Below are positions 8,699 to 18,441 of a DNA stretch of 64,000 bases, piece by piece. This DNA is from Halomonas halmophila. GTDB lineage: Bacteria > Pseudomonadota > Gammaproteobacteria > Pseudomonadales > Halomonadaceae. Made by a program: the position numbers and the translations under genes. Location: the NCBI RefSeq assembly GCF_006540005.1, contig NZ_BJOC01000003.1:124001-188000 (forward strand), written 5' to 3'. The notes under the pieces were generated by a model. That model searched no databases. It was not told the origin of the DNA and saw only the letters and a program-made list of their open reading frames with translations. Each line of letters begins with the position of its first letter. The stretch's first letter is position 1.

Positions 8699-9169
8699 TC
8701 AACGCCTGGCCGGGCTGGACAGCCAGGCATGGATCAGGGCGTCCAGCGAGATCAGGCCGGCACCGCGCAGCACCAGGGTCAACAGGCTGGCGGCCCAGAG
8801 CCCGTGGGTGACCCAGGCGCCGGGGTAGACCAAGACCTGGATGACCAGGGTCATGCCGAGCAGGCCGACGGCGGCAAGCCGGGCCGCCAGCCCTGCCCAG
8901 AGGGCCAGGGAGAGCGAAAACTCGGCGATGGTCGCCAGATAGGCGGCCAGGGCGGCAGGAATCAGCGGCAGGGCGTATTCGTTCTCGAACAGGAAGAAGG
9001 TGCTCTGGGTGATGCCGCTGCCATCCACCTTGGTCAGTGCCGAGCGGAAGAAGACGCTGCCCAGCACCAGACGTATCAGCAGCAGGACGGCATCCAGCGG
9101 CAGCCGGTCGAGCCAGGGGGCGAGCTTCAGATAGTAGCCGTGGAGTGGCTGGCGCCAGTCAAGCTTCAT
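8699..9169 (-). CDS. DoxX family membrane protein of the bufferin operon
   Basis: A 156-aa integral membrane protein with four hydrophobic segments (for example AVLLLIRLVLGSVFFRSALT and LAAVGLLGMTLVIQVLVYPG). DoxX proteins are small quinol- or thiol-linked membrane proteins that often accompany DUF2282/DUF692 gene sets. The start ATG overlaps the bufC stop codon (ATGA), which places it in the same operon. The role is unproven; it may supply electrons or help deliver or cycle the modified peptide at the membrane. Confidence 0.8.
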   Translation of the reverse strand: MKLDWRQPLHGYYLKLAPWLDRLPLDAVLLLIRLVLGSVFFRSALTKVDGSGITQSTFFLFENEYALPLIPAALAAYLATIAEFSLSLALWAGLAARLAAVGLLGMTLVIQVLVYPGAWVTHGLWAASLLTLVLRGAGLISLDALIHAWLSSPARR

Positions 9170-9912
9170 GCGGGTGTCTCCTGAGCCTGGGTCAGGCTGC
9201 CCAGTGCCAGCAGGGTGCCCAGCGCCTCGCTGACCTGCGCCTGATCCGCCTGGCGGGCGCTGGTCGCCAGCGCCTCGCCGAGTGGGGTGGTGGTCGTCAG
9301 GGTCTGGTAGAGCCGGCGCGTGCTGGTGTTGACTGGGTGTATCTCGACACGCCGGCCCTGGCGGATCAGCAGCCATGTCCAGTCGCCGGCGGCGCCGACG
9401 GGGGCGTGGTCTTCGCCGCGCTCCAGGGCGTGCCAGAGGCACAGTACGTCGTGGTGGCCCTCCACCAGCCGCGATGCCGGATGCGTCATGCAGCAGACGG
9501 CCTGCGGGTCCTCTGCCTGACCCAGCAGCTCGGCGCTCAGTGGCGCGGCATCGGCCGCGTGGCTGACGCTGAGTCGGGCATGCTCGAGCCGGCAGATATC
9601 CACCACATAGCGGTAGTCCTGCATCACGCTCAGGCGCTCCAGCGCCTCGGCAAAGGCCTGGCCGTAGTAGCGCAGGCGTGGCTCCTCGGGGAGCCGGCGA
9701 CGCACATGGTCGCTGGCTACACTCCGGAAGAAACGCTCGCCGAGCAGTGTGCGGGTGTGCGGAAAGGTCTGGGCCAGGGCCTCGATCAGGCTGTGGCGCA
9801 CATTGTTGCGATAGACATCGAAGCCCGGCTGATGGCCCAGCCGGCTGTCGCCGGCCTCGCCAAACTGCAGGGCCCGGGTGAAGTCCCGTTGCCATTCGGC
9901 GAGCGAGGTCAT
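9166..9912 (-). CDS. bufC: BufC, DUF2063 partner protein of the bufferin maturase
   Basis: A 248-aa protein of the DUF2063 type: an N-terminal helical DNA-binding-like domain (MTSLAEWQRDFTRALQFG, then FDVYRNNVRHSLIEALAQTF) followed by a second domain. In bufferin systems BufC pairs with the DUF692 enzyme BufB and is thought to recognise the precursor peptide leader. The start overlaps the bufB stop and the stop overlaps the doxX start, both by ATGA, showing tight coupling. Assignment rests on the N-terminal signature and operon partners. Confidence 0.82.
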   Translation of the reverse strand: MTSLAEWQRDFTRALQFGEAGDSRLGHQPGFDVYRNNVRHSLIEALAQTFPHTRTLLGERFFRSVASDHVRRRLPEEPRLRYYGQAFAEALERLSVMQDYRYVVDICRLEHARLSVSHAADAAPLSAELLGQAEDPQAVCCMTHPASRLVEGHHDVLCLWHALERGEDHAPVGAAGDWTWLLIRQGRRVEIHPVNTSTRRLYQTLTTTTPLGEALATSARQADQAQVSEALGTLLALGSLTQAQETPA

Positions 9913-10784
9913 GAGGCCGGCTCCAGGCGGGCCAGCGGTGCCCTGGCCGCGCTGGCGTGATAGTGGCGGGCGAGGGCGGCCTCCTCCAGCCAGCGGGGCA
10001 GGCTGGGGATGCGGGTGTCCCACTCGATGAGGGTGGGCACCGCTGGCAGGGCGTCTGTCAGCTGGGCATAGCGCTGCCAGACGGCCTCGCAGACCGGGCT
10101 GCCGTGATCGTCGATGCGCAGGGGCGGCGTCGCCTCGGTGTCCAGCGAATGCCCGGCCAGATGAAACTCGCCCACCGCCGACAGGGGCAGCGCACTCAGA
10201 TAGTCGCTCAGGTCACGCCCCAGGTTCTCGGCGCTGATGTAGGCGTTATTGATGTCCAGCAGCAGGCCGCAACCGGTGCGCCGGACGAGCTCGGTCAAAA
10301 AGTCGGCCTCGCTCAGGGTGTTGTCCAGCGCCATGTACAGGCTGGGGTTCTCGACCAGCAGTTGTCGCCCCAGGGCCTGCTGGGTGGTGTCGACATGGCG
10401 GGCCACCACCTCGAGGCTTTCCTCGCTCAGCGGAAGTGGCAGCAGGTCATTGTAGAAATCGCCTTCCAGTCGGCTCCAGGCCAGGTGCTCGGAGACACGT
10501 ACCGGGTTCAACTCGTCCACCAGATGCACCAGGCGGGCCAGGTGCTGGTCGTCCAGCGGCTCGGCGCTGCCCAGTGACAGGCCGACGCCATGCACCGATA
10601 GCGGGTAGCGCGCGGCGATGGCAGCGAGATCGTCGCGCATGGGCCCGCCCGCGCTCATGTGGTTCTCGGCGTGCAGTTCGAGAAAGTCGATGTCGGCCCG
10701 CTCGGCGATCAGCTCGGCCATGTGCCGGGGCTTCAGGCCGATGCCCTGGGCGGCGCGAGGCAGACGGTGGGCATCCATGAGCAT
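9909..10784 (-). CDS. bufB: BufB, DUF692 (MNIO) peptide-modifying enzyme
   Basis: A 291-aa TIM-barrel enzyme of the multinuclear non-heme iron oxidative family (DUF692). Signatures are QGIGLKPRHMAELI, FLELHAENHM (metal-ligand region), LSVHGVGLSLGSAEPL, SEHLAWS, LLLDINNAY and GEFHLAGHS. Family members modify cysteines in precursor peptides, forming thiooxazole-type heterocycles that bind copper. The ATG at 10784 has AGGAGGA just upstream; an open frame continues further 5' into the MITE but is not used. It follows bufA in the same direction with the MITE in between. Confidence 0.85.
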   Translation of the reverse strand: MLMDAHRLPRAAQGIGLKPRHMAELIAERADIDFLELHAENHMSAGGPMRDDLAAIAARYPLSVHGVGLSLGSAEPLDDQHLARLVHLVDELNPVRVSEHLAWSRLEGDFYNDLLPLPLSEESLEVVARHVDTTQQALGRQLLVENPSLYMALDNTLSEADFLTELVRRTGCGLLLDINNAYISAENLGRDLSDYLSALPLSAVGEFHLAGHSLDTEATPPLRIDDHGSPVCEAVWQRYAQLTDALPAVPTLIEWDTRIPSLPRWLEEAALARHYHASAARAPLARLEPAS

Positions 10785-10806
10785 GTCGGTTCCTCCTCTA
10801 TTCCTG

Positions 10807-10940
10807 AGAGGGTGTTTACAAAAGTCACGAGCGACGGACAGGCCAGGCGAAATCAGCCGAAAAAGCGAGCTGGTAAATGAGCATTTTGAGGCTGATTTCA
10901 ACGCCGCATGGGCGAGCGCAGTAGTTTGTAAACACCCTCT
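10807..10940. mobile_element. 134-bp MITE-like element between bufA and bufB
   Basis: The ends are a perfect 16-bp inverted repeat, AGAGGGTGTTTACAAA at 10807-10822 and its reverse complement at 10925-10940. If the repeat proper is the inner 15 bp, both sides are flanked by TGA, which could be a 3-bp target duplication. Inside is a further inverted pair, GAAATCAGCC and GGCTGATTTC. No transposase is encoded. The size, structure and possible TNA duplication suggest a miniature element mobilised by an IS5-family (IS1031-like) transposase elsewhere in the genome; that family assignment is inference. Confidence 0.75.
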
Positions 10941-10991
10941 GACAGGGTCCTGGCGATATCCGGCTCAACCCGCAGGATGAGCCGGTGACAT

Positions 10992-11273
10992 TCAGGGACG
11001 CTCGATGGGTTCCAGGCTGCCGTTGCCGTGCGGGGTCTCGATGCTGGTGCAGCTGCCTTCGGGGACCAGGGTCCAGGCATTGCCCTGGTAGTCGACGGTG
11101 GAAGTGCCGGCGCAGGTGGTGCCCGGTCCTGCCTTGCAGTCGTTCTCGCCGGCCAGGGCGACGCCGTAGCACTTTTCCATGGCCTCTTTATCGTCGGCCA
11201 GGGTGGTGCCCATGGCGCCGGCCTGGGCAATGGCGGTGGTGATGATGGCGGCCATCAGTGTGGACTGTTTCAT
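10992..11273 (-). CDS. bufA: BufA1-like bufferin precursor (DUF2282)
   Basis: A 93-aa exported small protein with an N-terminal signal sequence ending near GTTLADD. The mature part has four cysteines in the DUF2282 pattern: [21 protein letters not shown] and GSCTSIE. In characterised bufferins the cysteines are modified by BufB/BufC and the product sequesters copper in the periplasm. The ATG at 11273 has GAGGAGT 6-7 bases upstream. It is first in the operon, so the promoter should be just above 11273. An intervening MITE separates it from its maturase gene. Confidence 0.85.
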   Translation of the reverse strand: MKQSTLMAAIITTAIAQAGAMGTTLADDKEAMEKCYGVALAGENDCKAGPGTTCAGTSTVDYQGNAWTLVPEGSCTSIETPHGNGSLEPIERP

Positions 11274-11568
11274 GATCTGACTCCTCGTTGGCTGGGGATC
11301 TAACGCCACCGCGCCAGCTCGTCAGGCGTCGGTGGTTATGATTGAGTGGCGCGGGATCACAGATCCTTACAGCCTCGAGGAAATTTTTTGGTTCATCGCA
11401 CTTGCGCGTGGCGAGCCTCCCTTCAGGCAAGGCGCGTTGGCGGGCACCGCGCCCGTGCCGGCCGAAGGGCGTCCGGGTGGCGCTTTTTTCATGCGGCCGA
11501 CGGGCAACTACACTGAAGGGCAGGGCAAGCCGATGATTCGCCCGGCGGCCCGTTGCGAGGTGAAGCGC

Positions 11569-13092
11569 ATGCACGGCACACCGCGACATCCTCATCGTCC
11601 AATCGCCATCCTGACAGCCCTGGCCTGCCTGTTGCTGGGGTTTGTGCTGGCTTGTCAGACACTGGCACAGCAGGCCCAGACACCCTCGGCACGCGGCTCG
11701 GCACTGGTGATGACGCTGGACGGGGCGATCGGCCCCGCCACCAGTGACTACTTCAGCCGTGGCCTGGCCAGGGCCGAAGAGCGCGGGGCCGAGCTGGTGG
11801 TAGTGCGTCTGGATACCCCGGGCGGCCTGGATGCCTCGATGCGCGACATGGTGACGCGCATGCTGGGCGCCGAGGTGCCGGTGGTCGTGCATGTCTCGCC
11901 GGCCGGCGCGCGCGCCGCCAGTGCCGGCACCTACCTGCTCTATGCCAGTCATGTGGCGGCCATGGCGCCGGCGACCCACCTCGGCTCGGCCACTCCCGTG
12001 CAGATGGGCGGCGGTGGTCTGCCGGGCATCGGTGGCGAGCCTGAAGCGCCGGATGATGGCCAGGGTGACGGTGCGCAACCCGGCGATGAAACCGATGAGA
12101 ACGCCTCCCAGGACGCCACCGCTGCCGCGGAGAACGGCACCTCGGACAAGCGCCGGGGCGAGACCGCCATGGAGCGCAAGATGCTGGAGGACGCCGTGGC
12201 CTATATTCGCTCCCTGGCCGAGCGTCACGGACGCAACGCCGACTGGGCCGAAGCCGCGGTCCGCGAGGCGCACAACCTCACCGCCCGTGAGGCCCTGGAG
12301 CGTAATGTCATCGACCTGGTGGCCAGTGATCTCGACGACCTGCTGACCCGGATCGATGGCCGCGAGGTGGTCATGGCCGACGGCCCTTATACCCTCGCCA
12401 CCCTGGGGCTGGCCATCCAGCACTTCGATCCCGACTGGCGGACCCGTCTGCTGGCGGTGATCGCCAACCCCAATGTGGCCTATTTCCTGATGATCATCGG
12501 CTTCTACGGGCTGATCTTCGAACTCTCCAACCCCGGCAGCCTGGTGCCCGGCACCGTGGGGGTCATCTCCTTGCTGCTGGCGCTGTTCGCCTTTCAGGTG
12601 CTGCCCGTCAACTATGCCGGCCTGGCGTTGATCCTGGTCGGGCTGGGGCTGATCGTCGGCGAAGCCCTGATGCCCAGTTTCGGCATTCTGGGGATGGGCG
12701 GCATCGTGGCCTTCGTGATCGGCTCGGTGATGCTGATGGACGCCGACACCCTGAATATCTCGCTGCCGCTGATCGGCGGGGTCGCCCTGGTGGCGGCAGG
12801 GCTGATGCTGTGGGTGGTGTCGCGCTTCGTGAGCCTGCGGCGACGCCCGGTGCGCACCGGCCAGGAGGAACTGGTGGGCAGCGAGGCCAGGGTGGTCCGG
12901 GGCTTTCCGGGCGAGGGCCATGTGCGCCTGCATGGCGAGCGCTGGAAGGCGCGCAGCAGCGTGCCCCTCGAGCCTGGACAGGGCGTGCGCGTGGTCGACA
13001 TCAAGGGGCTCGTGGTGAGGGTGGAGCCCCTCGATGCCAGGGCCGGGGGCGCATCTGCCCCGGACATCAACGATGAGGAGAAGACGTCATGA
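11569..13092 (+). CDS. NfeD family membrane serine protease (long form)
   Basis: A 507-aa membrane protein of the long NfeD class. A signal peptide or first membrane segment (about residues 10-35) precedes a ClpP-like protease domain with [13 protein letters not shown] and [13 protein letters not shown], where the Ser in AASAG is the expected nucleophile. An acidic, Gly-rich insert (about 145-200) interrupts that domain. Several membrane helices follow, and a C-terminal OB-fold ends near 500. Such proteins cleave stomatin-like partners; the slipin gene overlaps its stop, supporting that pairing. The ATG at 11569 has GCGAGG upstream. The 295-bp gap before it (11274-11568) shows no other gene. 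Confidence 0.85.
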   Translation: MHGTPRHPHRPIAILTALACLLLGFVLACQTLAQQAQTPSARGSALVMTLDGAIGPATSDYFSRGLARAEERGAELVVVRLDTPGGLDASMRDMVTRMLGAEVPVVVHVSPAGARAASAGTYLLYASHVAAMAPATHLGSATPVQMGGGGLPGIGGEPEAPDDGQGDGAQPGDETDENASQDATAAAENGTSDKRRGETAMERKMLEDAVAYIRSLAERHGRNADWAEAAVREAHNLTAREALERNVIDLVASDLDDLLTRIDGREVVMADGPYTLATLGLAIQHFDPDWRTRLLAVIANPNVAYFLMIIGFYGLIFELSNPGSLVPGTVGVISLLLALFAFQVLPVNYAGLALILVGLGLIVGEALMPSFGILGMGGIVAFVIGSVMLMDADTLNISLPLIGGVALVAAGLMLWVVSRFVSLRRRPVRTGQEELVGSEARVVRGFPGEGHVRLHGERWKARSSVPLEPGQGVRVVDIKGLVVRVEPLDARAGGASAPDINDEEKTS

Positions 13093-13856
13093 TGCTTGCC
13101 TATCTCGTGCCGGCCGTGTTGGTGCTGATGCTGCTGGCGGCCTCGATTCGTATCCTGCCGGAGTACAAGCGTGGTGTGGTGTTCTTCCTGGGCCGCTTCC
13201 AGTCCGTCAAGGGGCCGGGGTTGTTCATCGTGGTGCCCGTCATCCAGAAGATGCAGGTGGTCGACCTGCGCGTGATTACCATGGATGTCCCCGAGCAGGA
13301 CGTGATTTCCCAGGACAACGTCACCGTCAAGGTCAATGCCGTGCTGTATTTCCGGGTCGTGGACCCGGAGAAGGCGATCATCCAGGTGGAACAGTACATC
13401 AGTGCCACCAGCCAGCTGGCGCAGACCACCCTGCGCTCGGTGCTCGGCAAGCATGACCTCGACGAGATGCTCTCCGAGCGCGACAAGCTCAACGATGACA
13501 TCCAGGAGATCATCGATGCCTCGGCCGAGGGCTGGGGCATCAAGGTGGCCAATGTGGAGATCAAGCATGTTGATCTGGATGATAGCATGATTCGCGCCAT
13601 TGCCCGGCAGGCCGAGGCGGAACGCGAGCGGCGCGCCAAGGTGATCCATGCCGAGGGCGAACTGCAGGCCTCGCAGAAGCTGGTGGAGGCCGCCAATATC
13701 ATGTCCGAGAACTCGGCCGCCCTGCAGCTGCGCTACCTGCAGACGATCAACGACATGAGCAACAATCATGCCTCGACCATCGTGGTGCCGCTGCCCATCG
13801 ACATCATGGAAGCCTTCCAGCAGACCAAAGGCACCAGGCCGTCAAGCGACGAATGA
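13089..13856 (+). CDS. Slipin (SPFH/stomatin-like membrane protein)
   Basis: A 255-aa SPFH-domain protein: an N-terminal hydrophobic anchor (about 3-22), the SPFH domain ([16 protein letters not shown], then [19 protein letters not shown]), and a charged coiled coil ([20 protein letters not shown]). Slipins form oligomeric membrane scaffolds and are the usual substrate or partner of NfeD. The start overlaps the nfeD stop (ATGATG; either ATG is possible), giving a two-gene operon for membrane organisation and quality control. Confidence 0.88.
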   Translation: MMLAYLVPAVLVLMLLAASIRILPEYKRGVVFFLGRFQSVKGPGLFIVVPVIQKMQVVDLRVITMDVPEQDVISQDNVTVKVNAVLYFRVVDPEKAIIQVEQYISATSQLAQTTLRSVLGKHDLDEMLSERDKLNDDIQEIIDASAEGWGIKVANVEIKHVDLDDSMIRAIARQAEAERERRAKVIHAEGELQASQKLVEAANIMSENSAALQLRYLQTINDMSNNHASTIVVPLPIDIMEAFQQTKGTRPSSDE

Positions 13857-14238
13857 GCCGGGCTTCGGACGGAGGGTGGGTGCAGAGCCTCATGGAGTCT
13901 GGTAGACTCTCGCGCTCTTGTCGGGGGCGCTTTCTGGACTCGCGTTCACCCCCGCTGATCTCGAACCAGGGAACCGATTGACCGTGATGCCCCCTCGTTC
14001 CGGGCTGGCCACGCCGCCCTAGCACTTCCCCTCACATTTCGGACCGCGATGCCGTCGTCACGATGTCATCACGGTCGGGCATCGTCGTGATGCTCTGGGT
14101 GCTCCTGCGCCCGCCCCGCAACTTTCCGATTTTCGACACAACGCCTGGCGCCTGTCTCTACCGTGCTGCCGATTCGGGGAAGGGATCCGATACCCTGGCG
14201 CTCAGAGCATGACCATCATCTCCTGACTGGACCGAAGC
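13857..14238. other. 382-bp intergenic region with no gene seen
   Basis: I see no credible reading frame here. One dyad is visible, CGATGCC at 14047-14053 with GGCATCG at 14078-14084, enclosing a GTCGTCACGATG-type sequence, and could be an operator. The region should contain the promoter of the SulP gene, but no clear -35/-10 pair could be assigned. Confidence 0.4.
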
Positions 14239-15729
14239 ATGTACGAAAAAATGAAGCTGAGTTGGTTCTCCAACCTCAAGGGTGACACACTTTCGGGCAT
14301 CGTCGTGGCCCTGGCCCTGATACCCGAGGCCATTGCCTTCTCGATCATCGCCGGCGTTGATCCCAAGGTCGGCCTTTATGCGTCCTTCGCCATCTGTGTG
14401 ATCATTGCTTTCGCCGGTGGTCGCTCGGGCATGATTTCCGCCGCGACAGGCGCCATGGCATTGCTGATGGTGACCCTGGTCAAGGAACACGGTCTGCAGT
14501 ATCTGTTGGCCGCAACGCTCTTGACCGGTGTGTTGCAAATCATTGCCGGCTATCTTCGCCTGGCGGACCTGATGCGCTTCGTCTCGCGTTCGGTGGTGAC
14601 CGGCTTCGTCAATGCGCTGGCGATCCTCATCTTCATGGCGCAGTTGCCCGAGTTGACCGGTGTGACCTGGCATGTCTATGCCATGACGGCGGCGGGGCTT
14701 GGCATCATCTATCTGTTCCCGTACCTGCCGGCGGTCGGCAAGATACTGCCGTCGCCGCTGGTCTGCATCCTGGTGCTGACCGCCGTCTACCTGGCTACCG
14801 GCATGGAAATTCGTACCGTGGGTGACATGGGCGAACTCCCGGACAGCCTGCCGATCTTCCTGTGGCCGGATGTGCCGCTGAACCTGGAAACCCTGTCGAT
14901 CATCTTTCCCTACTCCCTGATGCTGGCGGTCGTCGGCCTGCTGGAATCGATGATGACGGCGACCATTGTCGATGACCTGACCGATACCAGCAGCAACAAG
15001 AACCGCGAGTGCAAGGGGCAGGGTGTGGCCAACATCGGGGCCGGCCTGCTGGGTGGCATGGCGGGCTGCGCGATGATCGGGCAGTCGGTGATCAACATCA
15101 AGTCCGGTGGTCGCCGCCGCATGTCGACGCTGATCGCCGGTGTGATGCTGCTGATGATGGTGGTCTTCCTGGCCGACTGGGTATCGCTGATCCCCATGGC
15201 CGCCCTGGTGGCGGTGATGATCATGGTCTCTATCGGTACCTTCAGCTGGGAGTCGATCCGTGACCTGAAAAAGCACCCGCTGTCGTCCAACATCGTCATG
15301 CTGGCCACCGTGGCGGTCACGGTGGGCACTCACAACCTGGCCATGGGGGTGTTCGTCGGTGTGTTGCTGGCGGCGCTGTTCTTTGCCAACAAGGTTGGCA
15401 ATATCCTCTACGTCGGAGTGGAAGGCGGCGACATCGAGCACAGTCGGGTTTACAAGGTGGTCGGCCAGGTCTTCTTTGCCTCCTCCGAACGCTTTTCTGC
15501 CGCCTTCGATTTCAAGGAAAGTGTCGAGAAGGTCACGATCGATCTGTCGCGGGCGCATTTCTGGGACATCACCGCCGTCCAGGCGCTGGATCGCGCCGTC
15601 ATCAAGTTCCGCCGCGAAGGGACCGAAGTCGAGCTGATCGGCTTGAACGAAGCCAGCGCCACCATTGTCGACCGTTATGCCGTTCACGATGATCCAGAAG
15701 CCGTCGAAAAATTGATGGGCGGTCACTGA
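14239..15729 (+). CDS. SulP family anion permease with STAS domain
   Basis: A 496-aa SLC26/SulP transporter. The N-terminal membrane domain (about residues 15-390) has the signatures [30 protein letters not shown] and [20 protein letters not shown]. The C-terminal STAS domain spans about 400-490 ([20 protein letters not shown]). Members take up sulfate, bicarbonate, dicarboxylates or other anions, often with sodium or protons; the substrate is not evident. The universal stress protein gene follows after 88 bp, a frequent pairing for anion transporters in halophiles, so the two may be co-expressed. Confidence 0.87.
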   Translation: MYEKMKLSWFSNLKGDTLSGIVVALALIPEAIAFSIIAGVDPKVGLYASFAICVIIAFAGGRSGMISAATGAMALLMVTLVKEHGLQYLLAATLLTGVLQIIAGYLRLADLMRFVSRSVVTGFVNALAILIFMAQLPELTGVTWHVYAMTAAGLGIIYLFPYLPAVGKILPSPLVCILVLTAVYLATGMEIRTVGDMGELPDSLPIFLWPDVPLNLETLSIIFPYSLMLAVVGLLESMMTATIVDDLTDTSSNKNRECKGQGVANIGAGLLGGMAGCAMIGQSVINIKSGGRRRMSTLIAGVMLLMMVVFLADWVSLIPMAALVAVMIMVSIGTFSWESIRDLKKHPLSSNIVMLATVAVTVGTHNLAMGVFVGVLLAALFFANKVGNILYVGVEGGDIEHSRVYKVVGQVFFASSERFSAAFDFKESVEKVTIDLSRAHFWDITAVQALDRAVIKFRREGTEVELIGLNEASATIVDRYAVHDDPEAVEKLMGGH

Positions 15730-15817
15730 GTTTCATCGATGGCCACTCTGTGACGGGTGGCCGTGATGGTGTAGAACAATGGTACGGATCCCAACACGCC
15801 AGCAGCGGGAAAGACAG

Positions 15818-16672
15818 ATGACTGAACAAGTGATGGCCGCCATCGACGGCTCGAGCGTTTCCGAAAGTGTCTGCGACTATGCGACCTGGGCCAGCCGGGC
15901 GCTCGCAGCGCCACTGACCTTCCTTCACGTGGTGGATAACCACCCTCAGACCGCCGAGGCGGATCTGTCCGGCAACATCGGGCTGGGCGCACGGGAGCAC
16001 CTGCTCGAGGAGCTGTCCCACCTGGACGAGGAACGCGCCAAGCTGGCCCAGGAACAGGGGCGCGTGATGCTCAAGGCGGCCGTGGAGCGCGCCGGTCAGC
16101 ATGCCGACGGTGAGCCGGCCACGCGTCAGCGCAATGGCACCCTGGTCGAGACCCTGGAGGAACTCGAGGAAGAAATCCGGCTGCTGGTGATCGGCAAGCG
16201 CGGTCAGACGGCGCAGCAAGCCAGCGAGCACCTGGGGTCCAATCTGGAGCGGGTGGTGCGCGGTGTGCACCGGCCGATCCTGATGGTGCCCGAGGGCTTC
16301 AAGACGCCGGAGCGCGTGCTGATTGCCTTCGATGGCAGCAAGACCACCCGCAAGGGGGTCGAGATGCTCGCCAGCAGCCCGCTGTTCCAGGGCATCGCCT
16401 GCCATGTGGTGATCGTCGGCGCCGAAACCGGGGACAATCGCTCCCAGCTGGACTGGGCGCTGAAGACGCTGCGCGATGCCGGCCACGAGGCCGAGGGTGC
16501 CATCCGCGCCGGTGAGGTCGAGGAGACCCTGAGGACCTACACGCAGGAGCAGGACATCGACATGCTGGTGATGGGCGCCTATGGCCACTCGCGCATTCGC
16601 CATCTGCTGGTCGGCAGCACCACCACGGCGATGCTGCGCAAGGCGTGTGTGCCGGTACTGCTGCTGCGCTGA
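15818..16672 (+). CDS. Tandem-domain universal stress protein
   Basis: A 284-aa cytoplasmic protein with two Usp domains. The first begins VMAAIDGSSVSESVC and ends HRPILMVPEG; the second begins RVLIAFDGSKTTRKG and ends with the ATP-loop-like GAYGHSRIRHLLVGSTTT and VPVLLLR. The second domain keeps the G-x2-G-x9-G(S/T) nucleotide motif, while the first has a looser version, so only one site may bind ATP. The ATG at 15818 follows GCGGGAAAGAC. It sits behind the SulP gene and is convergent with the MFS gene 20 bp away. Confidence 0.86.
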   Translation: MTEQVMAAIDGSSVSESVCDYATWASRALAAPLTFLHVVDNHPQTAEADLSGNIGLGAREHLLEELSHLDEERAKLAQEQGRVMLKAAVERAGQHADGEPATRQRNGTLVETLEELEEEIRLLVIGKRGQTAQQASEHLGSNLERVVRGVHRPILMVPEGFKTPERVLIAFDGSKTTRKGVEMLASSPLFQGIACHVVIVGAETGDNRSQLDWALKTLRDAGHEAEGAIRAGEVEETLRTYTQEQDIDMLVMGAYGHSRIRHLLVGSTTTAMLRKACVPVLLLR

Positions 16673-16692
16673 GCGGTGAGCTTCGTCGGTCG

Positions 16693-17910
16693 TCAGGCGG
16701 CGGTGGTGTCGCCACCCGGGCCGAGCCGGTTGAGCAGTGGCTGGGCGAGCGCCCAGCCGGTGGCCAGCAGTACCAGCATGCCGATCAGTACCTGGCTGAA
16801 GCTGGCGCCCAGGTCCAGGGCGATACCCAGCACGGCGGGGGCGATGCCGGTGGAGAAAACCATGCAGGCGCTGAGGGTAGCGCGCAGGGTGCCGAGATAC
16901 TCGGCGCCCCACAGGCGCACCAGCAGGCTGGTGGCGATCGACTCCTGAGCGCCGACCGCCAGGCCGCCGCCGACCATCAGGGCCCAGACGCCGGCATGCC
17001 CACCGTTCAAAACGGCGATCAGCAGGGCGGCGACAAACGGCAGTAGATATAACCGGGCCACGCGTGCCGCCCCCAGGCGGTCGACCCAGCGTCCGCCGAG
17101 CAGGGCGCCGGGCAGCTTGGCCAGCCCCATGCCGGTCAACGCCAGGGCATAGACGGCCAGGTTGCTGTCCAGCGCCTCCGTCATCTGGGCCTGATAGATG
17201 AACAACCCGGTCATGGTGACCGGCATGATCATCAGCAACGGCAACAACTGCCAGAAGCGCCGCTCGCGGAACGGCCTGAGGCCGCCCTGGCGCCTGCTTT
17301 CCGGCTTCCTGCCCGGTGCCTCGGGCCATTGACCGCGCCACAGCAGGGGCAACCAGAGGCCCGCCAGCAGCAGGCCGAAGCACCACCACAGCTCCCGCCA
17401 GCCCAGCCACACCAGCAGTGCGGCGACCAGCGGTGGCAGCAGTGTCTCGCCCAGCATGAGCCCGGTGCCTGCCAGCCCCAGTGCTCGCCCGCGCAGCGTG
17501 GTGAACTCGCGCCCGGCCAGGGTATTGCCGAGGTGGGACATCATGCCCTGACCGCACAGCCTGACCAGGCCGAGCCCCAGTAGACCGAGCCCCCAGACAG
17601 GCGATAATGTGAGCAGCACAACCCCCAGCAACAACGCCCCCAGCACTCCCAGCGCAAAGCGTCGCGGCGGGATCCAGTCGATGCTGGGGCCGAAGCGCAG
17701 CATGGCGAAGCCGGCGACCAGCGTTACTGCGGTGTAGGCGGTGCCGAACTGACCGGCGCTGAGTCCGAGGTGCTCGGCCATGGGGGCCTGGAAGAGGCCG
17801 ACGAAGAAACTCTGGCCGAGGCTCGATGAGAACATCGCCACAAAGGCGATGCTCAGCAGGCCGCGGTGTTCCTGCAGCAGGGTGCGGTAGCCCATCTTGT
17901 TGCTTGTCAT
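16693..17910 (-). CDS. MFS transporter
   Basis: A 405-aa major facilitator protein with about twelve hydrophobic segments and a polar central loop (about residues 190-215, GRKPESRRQGG). The loop after helix 2 carries a weak MFS-type motif (LRFGPSIDWIPPRR). No substrate-specific motif could be recognised; it could export a drug or metabolite. The ATG at 17910 has AAGGAAGGTC before it. It is divergent from the DksA-like gene with a 149-bp spacer and convergent with the universal stress protein. Confidence 0.8.
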   Translation of the reverse strand: MTSNKMGYRTLLQEHRGLLSIAFVAMFSSSLGQSFFVGLFQAPMAEHLGLSAGQFGTAYTAVTLVAGFAMLRFGPSIDWIPPRRFALGVLGALLLGVVLLTLSPVWGLGLLGLGLVRLCGQGMMSHLGNTLAGREFTTLRGRALGLAGTGLMLGETLLPPLVAALLVWLGWRELWWCFGLLLAGLWLPLLWRGQWPEAPGRKPESRRQGGLRPFRERRFWQLLPLLMIMPVTMTGLFIYQAQMTEALDSNLAVYALALTGMGLAKLPGALLGGRWVDRLGAARVARLYLLPFVAALLIAVLNGGHAGVWALMVGGGLAVGAQESIATSLLVRLWGAEYLGTLRATLSACMVFSTGIAPAVLGIALDLGASFSQVLIGMLVLLATGWALAQPLLNRLGPGGDTTAA

Positions 17911-18059
17911 GACCTTCCTTCGTGACGTGCGCGTGGTGCCGCCGTAGCGCTGCCAATGGCAGGATGGCAGGGTTGCGGCCTTGTCATGGCGTCACAGGTT
18001 ACCATGCTTTTGTTACCAGGCTTAGTAATACGTCGTCCCCAACGGATCCGGAGGCCAGC

Positions 18060-18401
18060 ATGAATCACCCCGAACTGGACAGGCAGACCGTGGAGACGCG
18101 GCTGCACGAGTTGAGAACCGAGCTCCAGGCACAGAGCGAGGCCAGCCAGGAGGCGCGCGATACCGTGATGCTCGACCAGACCTCGGTCGGCCGCCTGTCA
18201 CGCATGGACGCCCTCCAGGGCCAGGCCATGGCCAAGGCCGAGGAGGAGCGTCGCCAGCTGTCCCTGAAGCGCATCACCGCAGCCTTTCAGCGTCTCGAGC
18301 GTGGCGAGTATGGCGAGTGCATCGAGTGTGGCGAGTGGATCGCGACCAAACGCCTGCAGTGGGACCCGCTGGTACTCAAGTGCATCGAATGCGCGGACTG
18401 A
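18060..18401 (+). CDS. DksA/TraR-type zinc-finger protein
   Basis: A 113-aa protein of the TraR/DksA family, shorter than DksA itself. An N-terminal helical hairpin (about 1-75) precedes a zinc finger, ECIECGEWIA and LKCIECAD, with four cysteines. Acidic residues at the coiled-coil tip are present (DTVMLDQTSVGR). Such short forms bind the RNA polymerase secondary channel and alter initiation, sometimes without ppGpp. The ATG at 18060 has GGAGGCCAGC upstream. It stands alone and is convergent with the ABC permease gene. Confidence 0.82.
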   Translation: MNHPELDRQTVETRLHELRTELQAQSEASQEARDTVMLDQTSVGRLSRMDALQGQAMAKAEEERRQLSLKRITAAFQRLERGEYGECIECGEWIATKRLQWDPLVLKCIECAD

Positions 18402-18441
18402 CACTCCTTCGCTCTGAATCGAGATCCCGCCAGTGGATAAG

